Assembly: GCA_016928935.1 (NCBI GenBank) | Contig: JAFGJU010000149.1 | Span: 1-13,815, forward strand | DNA from: Candidatus Eiseniibacteriota bacterium | Lineage (GTDB): Bacteria > Eisenbacteria > RBG-16-71-46 > JAFGJU01 | Reading direction: 5' to 3' | Length of the DNA: 13,815 nucleotides | Part shown: one piece after another, positions 1 to 5,682 of the stretch | Numbering within the stretch: the first letter of the stretch is position 1 | Layout: each line of letters begins with the position of its first letter | Translations under genes and position numbers: made by a program | Notes under the pieces: model-generated | Told to the model about the DNA's origin: nothing | Databases searched by the model: none | The model's input: only the letters and a program-made list of their open reading frames with translations

Positions 1-51
1 ATATTCGTGACGCCGAGGATAGTAGAGACCAAGCTTTCCTCCGCTCAGTAG
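1..51 (+). CDS. C-terminal end of an outer-membrane secretin (PilQ/GspD type), partial
   Basis: Frame 1 reads IFVTPRIVETKLSSAQ and then a TAG stop at 49-51. The string (I/F)(V/I)TPRIV is the characteristic last beta-strand of the secretin domain in PilQ, GspD and related outer-membrane channel proteins, where it ends the membrane-embedded barrel. Only 16 residues are inside the window, so the rest of the gene lies to the left. It is followed 28 nt later by a strong intrinsic terminator, which fits the last gene of an operon such as pilMNOPQ. PilQ is more likely than GspD only because the protein ends soon after the motif; the fragment cannot separate type IV pilus from type II secretion. Confidence 0.72.
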   Translation: MFVTPRIVETKLSSAQ

Positions 52-79
52 TTCAGTCCAACAGGTTTTTTCACACGGC

Positions 80-111
80 GGCCCCGGCGGCATGACCCGC
101 CGGGGCCTTTT
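80..111 (+). terminator. Rho-independent terminator after the secretin gene
   Basis: An 11-bp perfect GC-rich stem (GGCCCCGGCGG at 80-90 pairing with CCGCCGGGGCC at 97-107) encloses a 6-nt loop and is followed directly by TTTT (108-111). It sits 28 nt after the secretin stop and before the promoter of the next unit, so it separates the two transcription units. Confidence 0.88.
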
Positions 112-258
112 CTGCTTGCGGCAACGCCGGGCGCCGGGGCCGGCCCACCGCCTCGTAGGGCGCCGCGGCCAACCGACCAGTCTGAGTCGTCACGCGGCCG
201 CGGAAGTCCGGGGCGCCCTGCGTGGCGGCAGTGCGAAGCACACCCGGCGGCCGCCGGC

Positions 259-287
259 TTGACAGCCTCTCCGTCGTCTGCAAGAAT
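259..287 (+). promoter_or_regulatory. Sigma-70-like promoter for rsmD
   Basis: A perfect -35 TTGACA (259-264), a 17-bp spacer and AAGAAT (282-287, 4 of 6 matches to TATAAT). The start of transcription would fall near 294, leaving a leader of about a dozen bases before the rsmD ATG at 307. The stretch 112-258 between the terminator and this promoter is GC-rich and shows nothing else I can support. Confidence 0.6.
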
Positions 288-306
288 AGCCGTTTCAGGG
301 GGTCAA

Positions 307-864
307 ATGCGAATAACCGGCGGCAGCTTGCGCGGTAGACTCCTCAGGGCTCCGAAAGGGAAGGCCACTCGCCCGACTTCCAGCAGAGTCAGGGAGGCCG
401 TCTTCGACATCGTCGGCGGGAGAATAACGGACGCGAGAGTGCTCGACCTCTACGCCGGGAGCGGCGCCCTCGGAATTGAGGCCCTGAGCAGAGGTGCCCT
501 GTTCGCGGCGTTCGTGGAGGCCTCGCCGTCCGCCGTCAGGGCCATACTCGAGAACCTCCGAGAACTCGAGCTGGAGGACCGCGCTCGAGTGATAAGAGGC
601 AGCGCGTCAGCTGCGCTGGAGCGGCTCTCAGGCGCCGGAGAGAGGTTCACGGTCGTGTTCGCCGACCCGCCTTACGCAGGCCGGGCGGCGGAGGAGACGC
701 TGAGAGCGACGGCCGCATCTGGGGTGCTTGCCCCGGGGAGTCTCGTGGTGGTCGAGCACACGAAAAGGCAGGAGTTGAGCGGAGAATTCGGCGCGCTGGG
801 TCTGACCTCAAGCCACAGATACGGAGACACGGTGGTTTCGGTGTACGCGCTACTCGGCGGCTAG
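307..864 (+). CDS. rsmD: 16S rRNA (guanine966-N2)-methyltransferase RsmD
   Basis: RsmD uses S-adenosylmethionine to methylate N2 of G966 in 16S rRNA of the 30S subunit. The protein (185 aa) opens with the family signature MRITGG.LRGR, has the SAM-binding motif DLYAGSGALGIEALSRGA from residue 47, and the catalytic DPPY tetrad at residues 120-123, characteristic of amino-methyltransferases acting on exocyclic nitrogens. Length is normal. The reading frame is open back to a TTG at 259, but that TTG is part of the TTGACA -35 box. ATG 307 starts the conserved MRITGG motif and has GGGGG four bases upstream, so it is the better start. The rsmD-coaD order seen here is common in bacteria, and the two are probably cotranscribed. 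Confidence 0.93.
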   Translation: MRITGGSLRGRLLRAPKGKATRPTSSRVREAVFDIVGGRITDARVLDLYAGSGALGIEALSRGALFAAFVEASPSAVRAILENLRELELEDRARVIRGSASAALERLSGAGERFTVVFADPPYAGRAAEETLRATAASGVLAPGSLVVVEHTKRQELSGEFGALGLTSSHRYGDTVVSVYALLGG

Positions 865-969
865 ACGAGCCGCGGGTTCCGGCGGGAGACGACCGCGGGC
901 TCCGGTCCGCGCACCTTTGACGAGTGACGACTTGAGCCGTGCGCCTGCTCCGGCGTGAGAACCTGGCCG

Positions 970-991
970 CTTTGAGGATCCTCAAAGGAGG
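970..991 (+). promoter_or_regulatory. Perfect palindrome running into the coaD ribosome-binding site
   Basis: CTTTGAGGATCCTCAAAG (970-987) is an 18-bp perfect palindrome. In RNA it can form a 7-bp stem (CTTTGAG with CTCAAAG) over a GATC loop. Its right arm overlaps the start of a near-ideal Shine-Dalgarno run, AAAGGAGGT at 984-992, six bases before the coaD ATG. The structure could partly mask the ribosome-binding site, or the DNA could be a dimeric protein-binding site. The role is inference. Confidence 0.4.
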
Positions 992-997
992 TATAGA

Positions 998-1486
998 ATG
1001 AAGACGGCCCTCTTCCCAGGCGCTTTTGACCCTGTGACGAACGGCCACCTTGACCTGATGGAAAGGGCGCTCAAACAGTTCGACCGACTCATAGTGGCGG
1101 TGGCGCACAGGGAAGAAAAGGGGGTTCTTTTCTCGGTGGAGGAGAGGCTCGAGATGCTCAGGGAAGCGACCAGGGGCATGGGGAACGTGGAAATCACGCA
1201 CTTCTCGGGCCTGCTGGTCCGCTTCGCTGCCGCGAGCAAGGCGGACGTCGTCATCAGGGGGCTGCGTTTCATATCGGACTTCGAGTATGAGTTCCAAATG
1301 GCGCTCATGAACAGGCGGCTTAGCGGGTCCTTCGAGACGGTGTTTCTGATGCCCAGCGAGCAGTACTCCTACCTCGACTCGTCGCTGGTGAAGGAGATTG
1401 TGCGGATGGGTGGGTCGGTGGCGGAGTTCGTTCCGCCTCACGTGGAGAAGAAACTGAGGGCGAAGCTGGGTTCCGGCGGTGCGTGA
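998..1486 (+). CDS. coaD: Phosphopantetheine adenylyltransferase
   Basis: CoaD transfers AMP from ATP to 4'-phosphopantetheine, giving dephospho-CoA, the fourth of five steps from pantothenate to CoA in the cytoplasm. The 162-aa protein has the usual family length and motifs. GAFDPVTNGHLDL at residues 8-20 holds the nucleotidyltransferase T/HxGH signature, here with the family's TNGH form. RGLRFISDFEYEFQMALMNR (about 88-107) forms the pantetheine-binding centre. YLDSSLVKEI (about 125-134) is the ATP-binding loop, here SSLVKE where many homologues read SSTxVRE. The ATG is fixed by the strong AAAGGAGG six bases upstream. The 133-bp gap after rsmD holds the palindrome at 970-987 but no clear promoter, so read-through from rsmD is likely. 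Confidence 0.96.
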   Translation: MKTALFPGAFDPVTNGHLDLMERALKQFDRLIVAVAHREEKGVLFSVEERLEMLREATRGMGNVEITHFSGLLVRFAAASKADVVIRGLRFISDFEYEFQMALMNRRLSGSFETVFLMPSEQYSYLDSSLVKEIVRMGGSVAEFVPPHVEKKLRAKLGSGGA

Positions 1487-1638
1487 GCCGAACGTTGCTG
1501 AGCGCAGCTCACGCGGCTCCGGCCGGGGCTGAATGGGTGGCCTCGGGGACTCGTCGCGAAGCAGGGCGGCGGTCGGAGCACGAAAGCCAAGGCCCGAGCT
1601 CAGTCGCGCGTGGTTTTCCAAACTGGAGATGAAGCGAA

Positions 1639-1992
1639 GTGCCAACGTACGAGTATGAGTGCAAGAAATGCGGATACGTGTTCGAGGTGTTTCAGAGTAT
1701 GACGGCGGAGCCGCTCACAACGTGCCCCAAGTGCTTTGGGAAACTGGTGAGGCTTCCGGGGGCCGGTGCCGGGATCATCTTCAAGGGCTCGGGGTTCTAC
1801 GCCACGGACTACAGGACGGAAAGCTACAGGCGGGGCGCAAAGGGCGAAGGCCCCGGGCGCGGCAGACGCGCGGGGCGCGCCGGCAAGGCGGCTGACGGGG
1901 ACGGGAAGGCAAGCACGGAGCCGACGGCTCAAGATAAGCGCGAGCACGCTGAGAAGGGCAAGACGGACAAGACGGACAAGACGGACAAGTAG
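1639..1992 (+). CDS. FmdB family zinc-ribbon protein with basic/acidic tail
   Basis: This small putative regulatory protein (117 aa) starts with the hallmark FmdB N-terminus MPTYEYECKKCG. It has a zinc ribbon from two CxxC pairs (Cys8/Cys11 and Cys29/Cys32), followed by the usual GAGAGIIFKGSGFYATDY segment at about 41-58. Family members are annotated as regulatory after FmdB of methylotrophs, but the function of most is unknown. The start is GTG 1639, with GGAG about ten bases upstream, and translation begins exactly at the conserved MPTYEYEC. After residue 60 the protein turns into a low-complexity Lys/Gly/Arg/Asp tail ending in three exact Lys-Thr-Asp repeats. The 152 bp upstream show no clear promoter or terminator. 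Confidence 0.88.
   Translation: MPTYEYECKKCGYVFEVFQSMTAEPLTTCPKCFGKLVRLPGAGAGIIFKGSGFYATDYRTESYRRGAKGEGPGRGRRAGRAGKAADGDGKASTEPTAQDKREHAEKGKTDKTDKTDK
1960..1989 (+). repeat. 9-bp tandem repeat at the end of the FmdB-like gene
   Basis: AAGACGGAC is repeated three times without change and followed by a final AAG, just before the TAG stop. It encodes KTDKTDKTDK. The identity at nucleotide level points to recent slippage, so copy number may vary between strains. Confidence 0.85.
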
Positions 1993-2042
1993 GGTCCGCG
2001 GCGACCGCAGTCCTGGGGGGGCGCGGCGCAGGAACCCGGGGT

Positions 2043-3461
2043 ATGGGGGAAGTGAAAGCCGCAGCGGCAAAGAACCACGCATTTCGGAGGGCCCTGGAGA
2101 GAATGGTGGGGCCCTCGGGTGTCTTGTCGTCGCCGGAGGACCGGCTCTGCTACTCCTTCGACGCCACCACCATCTCGTCGGTGCCCGCGCTGGTAGTCCT
2201 ACCGAAAACAACGGAGCAGGTGTCGGCCGTGGCGGCGCTGGCGCAAAGAGAAGGCATTCCGGTCGTGCCCAGGGGAGCGGGCACGGGTTTCGCCGGAAGC
2301 TGCGTGCCGGGAGAAGACGCGATAGCGCTGTCAACTGAGCGCATGAACAGAATGCTGTCGTTCTCGCCCGCGGATTTGCGCTGCGTGGTCGAGCCCGGAG
2401 TCGTGAACGGGGACCTTCAGAGGTATTTGGCCGGGGAGCGCCTTTTTTACCCCCCCGACCCATCCAGTCTTGAGGCATGCACTCTGGGCGGCAACGTGGC
2501 CCAGGGCGCCAGCGGCCCGCGGGCTCTCAAGTATGGTTCCACGAAAGACTACGTCACGTATCTCAAGGTGGTCGCACCAGACGGGGAAGTCTGGGAGACT
2601 CGTCAGGAATCGCGCGGGTACGACCTGCTTTCCGTGCTCGTGGGAAGCGAGGGTACTCTGGGCGTGTTCACCGCCATCGGCCTGAGGCTCCTCCCGCTGC
2701 CCACCCACTGGCGCACTTTCTTGGCGCACTTCGGGGGGCTGGAGGAGGCGTCCGAGGCAGTCGTGGCTTTGAGCAGTCGGGGCGTCATTCCGACAGTGCT
2801 CGAAGTCATGGACAAGGTCACTCTCAGGTGCGTCGAAGACTACCTGGGAAGGCCGTCTCACGACGCTGTCGGGGCCGTGCTCTTCGTCGAGGTCACAGGC
2901 GGCGAGGAAGAGGTTAAAGTTCTTTCTGATAGAATCGTTGGAATATTTGAAGAAATAAAGAGTTGGCAGTTTGAGTTCGCCACAAATGAAGAAGAAAGGG
3001 AAAGCCTTTGGCTCCTGAGACGGTCGGTCTCGCCGGCCCTGGCCAGGGTGGCACCGACAAAGATAAACGAAGACGTGTGCGTGCCGAGGAGCAGGCTGCC
3101 GGAGCTGATGAGAACTGTTGAAGCCCTGGCGCAGAAGCATCGCGTGAGGATATACACTTTCGGCCACATAGGAGACGGCAACCTTCACGTCAACCTCATG
3201 ACCGACGTCAGAGACCGGGAGGAAGTGGCGAGGGTGGAGGAGTGCGCGGACGAGCTTTTCCGGGTGACGCTCGACCTGGGCGGCACAATAAGCGGCGAGC
3301 ACGGCATCGGACTCTCCAAGGCCAAGTACCTGCCGCTGGAGCTGGGCCCGGCCGGCATGAAGGTTCTGGCGGGCGTGAAGCGTGCCTTCGACCCGAAGGG
3401 CCTACTCAATCCGGGGAAGATCATCGCCTCGAGGCCCCAGGACAACAGTACCCGCCGTTAG
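2043..3461 (+). CDS. FAD-linked oxidase, glycolate/D-lactate dehydrogenase (GlcD) type
   Basis: This 472-aa flavoprotein belongs to the VAO/PCMH group, with an N-terminal FAD_binding_4 domain (about 35-215) and a FAD-oxidase C domain (about 220-460). The FAD pyrophosphate loop VPRGAGTGFAGSCVP begins at residue 75. PPDPSS near 140, GHIGDGNLHVN at 374-384 and SGEHGIG around His420 match GlcD and D-lactate dehydrogenases, including the histidines of the active site. It probably oxidises a D-2-hydroxyacid such as glycolate or D-lactate; the substrate cannot be read from sequence. No glcE or glcF (Fe-S partner) is adjacent, so it would work alone or with a distant partner. ATG 2043 has a weak ribosome site; GTG 2052, just after a GGGGG run, is an alternative. 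A local AT-rich patch covers about 2913-3000. Its stop overlaps that of a convergent small ORF. Confidence 0.88.
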   Translation: MGEVKAAAAKNHAFRRALERMVGPSGVLSSPEDRLCYSFDATTISSVPALVVLPKTTEQVSAVAALAQREGIPVVPRGAGTGFAGSCVPGEDAIALSTERMNRMLSFSPADLRCVVEPGVVNGDLQRYLAGERLFYPPDPSSLEACTLGGNVAQGASGPRALKYGSTKDYVTYLKVVAPDGEVWETRQESRGYDLLSVLVGSEGTLGVFTAIGLRLLPLPTHWRTFLAHFGGLEEASEAVVALSSRGVIPTVLEVMDKVTLRCVEDYLGRPSHDAVGAVLFVEVTGGEEEVKVLSDRIVGIFEEIKSWQFEFATNEEERESLWLLRRSVSPALARVAPTKINEDVCVPRSRLPELMRTVEALAQKHRVRIYTFGHIGDGNLHVNLMTDVRDREEVARVEECADELFRVTLDLGGTISGEHGIGLSKAKYLPLELGPAGMKVLAGVKRAFDPKGLLNPGKIIASRPQDNSTRR

Positions 3462-3622
3462 TCCGGGCCGAAGCGCCGCAGGTACTCGGTTATGTGCTCG
3501 TCGTCCTTCTCTATGCCGTACCAGGCGTCCAGTACCTTGCCTTCGCCGTCGGTCGGGCCGGAGCTCGTTTGCGCAAAGCAATCCCTCTCCACGGCCCAGG
3601 CAGCCGACCCTCCAACGGCCAT
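3458..3622 (-). CDS. Possible small protein of unknown function, convergent with the FAD oxidase
   Basis: The minus strand holds an ORF of 54 codons from ATG 3622 (or 69 from GTG 3667) ending in TAA at 3458-3460, so it shares bases of the TTAG with the oxidase stop. I do not recognise it. The C-terminal half reads like real protein (DAWYGIEKDDEHITEYLRRF, then GPD). Its codons follow the neighbours' bias: mostly G or C in third position, ATA for Ile, GAG/GAC for acidic residues. The codons before Met16 of the longer form look less like coding sequence, which favours ATG 3622. AAAGGA lies directly against that ATG, closer than an ordinary ribosome site. It has one Cys and no predicted membrane segment. 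It could instead be the remnant of a longer gene. Confidence 0.42.
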   Translation of the reverse strand: MAVGGSAAWAVERDCFAQTSSGPTDGEGKVLDAWYGIEKDDEHITEYLRRFGPD

Positions 3623-3762
3623 TCCTTTCAAAGGGAAAACGCACGGCGTTAGCCTGTGTCCGAACACTACGCCGCCAGTCCGAATCAGTCAATGAGCAAC
3701 GCGCCGGGGCAAGGAGAGGTCAGACGAACTTCGAATGCCCGAAGTCACGCTTCGTCCGTTCG

Positions 3763-3792
3763 TTGACATCCGGCTTGCTGTTTTGTTATCCT
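3763..3792 (+). promoter_or_regulatory. Strong sigma-70-like promoter with extended -10 for the hydro-lyase operon
   Basis: Perfect TTGACA (3763-3768), an 18-bp spacer, and TATCCT (3787-3792) preceded by TG at 3784-3785, giving an extended -10 (TGTTATCCT). Transcription would begin near 3799, leaving a leader of about 115 nt before the ATG at 3914. The stretch between the small minus-strand ORF and this promoter (3668-3762) shows nothing else. Confidence 0.68.
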
Positions 3793-3836
3793 CAGCTGCT
3801 TGCGCAGTGATGTCTACTACCGGCCGTGCCGACCGA

Positions 3837-3854
3837 GCGGGAAAGAGATCCCGC
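3837..3854 (+). other. Hairpin in the leader of the LeuC-like gene
   Basis: GCGGGA (3837-3842) and TCCCGC (3849-3854) form a perfect 6-bp stem over an AAGAGA loop inside the 115-nt leader. It is flanked by two copies of TGCGCAG at 3801-3807 and 3863-3869. There is no T-tract and no short leader ORF rich in Leu codons, so it is not a recognisable leucine attenuator. Any regulatory role is inference. Confidence 0.35.
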
Positions 3855-3913
3855 CGGCGCCGTGCGCAGCGTTCAGTTCGTTTCTACCCGTCAACTCAAC
3901 GAGGGGGATTGTC

Positions 3914-5167
3914 ATGGGAAAGACTCTCGCCGAGAAACTCTTGGGGGCTAAGGCCGGCAAGGAGGTCGTCGCCGGAGAGCTCGTCATCGCCAAGGTGGAC
4001 GTGGCGTTCTTCCAGGACGGCACGGGCCCCCTGGCCGTGAGGCAGCTCAGAAAGGTGAACCTGGAAAAAGTGGCGGACCCCAAGCGGTCGATCCTGTTCA
4101 TCGACCACGCGGCGCCCAGTCCCAGGAGGGAGCTGTCCAACGACCACATGCTGCTGCGCGAGTTCGCCGCAAACACGGGAGCGGTGCTTTCCGACATAAA
4201 CGAGGGGGTGTGCCACCAGAGGGTGCTCGAGGACTACGCCAAGCCGGGTGACGTGGTCATCGGCGCCGACTCACACTCCTGCACCGCCGGCGCGCTGTGC
4301 GCGTTCGCGACGGGCATGGGCTCGACCGACGTGGCCGTCGGAATGGCCCTCGGCCGAACCTGGTTCAGGGTTCCGCCCACGTTCAGAGTGGAGTGCAAAG
4401 GGCAGTTCCGGAAGGGCGTCTACTCCAAGGACCTGATTCTGCATCTCATAGGGACGATCGGCGCCGACGGCGCAACATACAGGGCGCTTGAGTTCGGGGG
4501 CCCCGCCATAGACGCCATGCCCATGTGGCAGAGGGCGACACTCAGCAACATGGCGGTGGAAGCCGGCGCCAAGGCGGGCCTAATAGCCTCGGACAACCTG
4601 ACGCGCGAGTTCCTGAAGAAGTACGGCAGGGAGGGCGACTTCACGGAAATCAGGCCCGACCCCGATGCCAAGTACGAAAGAGTGATAGGAATGGACGTGA
4701 GCGAGCTCGAGCCCACCGTGTCGTGCCCGCACACGGTGGACAACACGAAGCTCGCGCGCGAGCTCAAGGGCACGCGCGTGGACCAGGTGTTCATCGGGAG
4801 CTGCACCAACGGCCGGTTCGAGGACCTGGAGGTGGCGGCCCGCATAATGAAGGGCAAGAAGAGACACGTGAAGACGCGCGTCATCGTCATACCGGCGTCC
4901 CGGGAAGTGTACCTGGACGCGCTCAGGGCCGGCCTCATAGAGACGTTCGTGACCTCGGGAGCCACCGTGCTCGGGCCCGGCTGCGGACCGTGCGTGGGAG
5001 TCCACGAGGGCGCGCTGGGCGACAAGGAGGTCTGTCTCTCCACACAGAACAGGAATTTCAAGGGCAGAATGGGTAACCCCGAAGGATTCATCTATCTGGC
5101 GTCACCCGCCACCGCGGCGGCCTCGGCGCTGAGGGGTGAGATAACCGACCCGAGGGAGGTGCTCTAA
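3914..5167 (+). CDS. Aconitase-superfamily hydro-lyase large subunit (3-isopropylmalate dehydratase/homoaconitase type)
   Basis: This is the catalytic large subunit (417 aa) of a two-subunit [4Fe-4S] hydro-lyase that isomerises a hydroxy-acid by dehydration and rehydration. The cluster ligands are visible: Cys297 in GSCTNGR, and Cys357 and Cys360 in GPGCGPCVG. IDHAAPSP, GADSHSCTAGALCAFATGMGSTD and HLIGTIGADGATYRALEFGG also match the compact (about 420 aa) LeuC/homoaconitase clade rather than the larger enterobacterial LeuC. The substrate may be 2-isopropylmalate, homoaconitate, citrate/citramalate or dimethylmalate; no leuA, leuB or other pathway gene is present to decide. ATG 3914 follows a GAGGGGGAT ribosome site; the frame is open back to 3800, but that part lies in the leader. 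The small-subunit gene starts on the base after its stop. Confidence 0.9.
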   Translation: MGKTLAEKLLGAKAGKEVVAGELVIAKVDVAFFQDGTGPLAVRQLRKVNLEKVADPKRSILFIDHAAPSPRRELSNDHMLLREFAANTGAVLSDINEGVCHQRVLEDYAKPGDVVIGADSHSCTAGALCAFATGMGSTDVAVGMALGRTWFRVPPTFRVECKGQFRKGVYSKDLILHLIGTIGADGATYRALEFGGPAIDAMPMWQRATLSNMAVEAGAKAGLIASDNLTREFLKKYGREGDFTEIRPDPDAKYERVIGMDVSELEPTVSCPHTVDNTKLARELKGTRVDQVFIGSCTNGRFEDLEVAARIMKGKKRHVKTRVIVIPASREVYLDALRAGLIETFVTSGATVLGPGCGPCVGVHEGALGDKEVCLSTQNRNFKGRMGNPEGFIYLASPATAAASALRGEITDPREVL

Positions 5168-5668
5168 ATGATACTCGAGGGAAAAGTCTGGAAGTTCGGC
5201 GACGACATAAGCACTGACCACATCGCTCCGGGGAGGTTGTTCCACCTTCGCTCCAACCTGGAAGAGCTGGCCAAGCACGTCCTGGAGGACGCGGACCCGG
5301 AGTTCGCGAAGAAGGTCCGGAAGGGAGACTTCGTGGTGGCCGGGAACAACTTCGGCCTGGGCTCCAGCAGGGAGCACGCGCCGACCATCATCAAGATGGC
5401 CGGAGTGAGCGCCGTCCTGGCGAAGTCCTTCGCTCGCATCTTTTTCAGGAACTCGATCAACATCGGGCTTCCTGTGTTGGAGTGCGACACTGACAAGCTC
5501 GAGAACGGCGACACCCTGCGCATAGACCTGAGCGCGGGCGTCATCGAGGACAAGACCAACGGCGCGAAGCTCGAGTTCGTGCCGCTGCCCGACGCCATGA
5601 TAAAGATCCTGAATGACGGCGGCCTTCTGGCGCACATCGAGAAGCACGGCGGGTTCAAGCTGGATTAA
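5168..5668 (+). CDS. Aconitase-superfamily hydro-lyase small subunit (LeuD-like)
   Basis: This 166-aa swivel-domain subunit pairs with the preceding large subunit. FGDDISTDHIAPGR at 11-24 and GLGSSREHAPTIIK (GSSREH at 65-70) are the family's substrate-binding motifs, with the Ser-Ser-Arg that holds the substrate carboxylate; AKSFARIFFRNSINIGLP follows. The loop that sets substrate choice in isopropylmalate isomerases and homoaconitases usually reads YLRT, YLVY or similar. Here residues 24-29 read LFHLRS, so neither substrate can be assigned with confidence. ATG 5168 directly abuts the large-subunit TAA, which implies translational coupling and equal amounts of the two subunits. The obgE start is 14 nt beyond its stop. 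Confidence 0.9.
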   Translation: MILEGKVWKFGDDISTDHIAPGRLFHLRSNLEELAKHVLEDADPEFAKKVRKGDFVVAGNNFGLGSSREHAPTIIKMAGVSAVLAKSFARIFFRNSINIGLPVLECDTDKLENGDTLRIDLSAGVIEDKTNGAKLEFVPLPDAMIKILNDGGLLAHIEKHGGFKLD

Positions 5669-5682
5669 AGCCGGCGCGGGCG

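Noticed and set aside
112..258. Possible small RNA or gene between the terminator and the rsmD promoter
   Set aside because: Only GC-rich sequence with chance palindromes (GGCGGCCGCC-like). The minus-strand frame here runs through the terminator and looks like a shadow.
916..945. Promoter for coaD from TTGACG at 917-922
   Set aside because: No acceptable -10 element lies 15-19 bp downstream; the region is GC-rich.
647..1645. 332-codon minus-strand frame over rsmD and coaD
   Set aside because: Arg/Pro/His-rich translation typical of an antisense shadow; the plus strand carries clear RsmD and CoaD signatures.
3800..3913. 38-residue N-terminal extension of the LeuC-like protein
   Set aside because: The extension is Arg/Pro-rich without family similarity, starts at the predicted transcription start, and ATG 3914 has a strong ribosome site right before the conserved N-terminus.
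3799..3913. Leucine attenuator before the LeuC-like gene
   Set aside because: The only short leader frame (from ATG 3810) has no run of Leu codons, and the hairpin lacks a T-tract.
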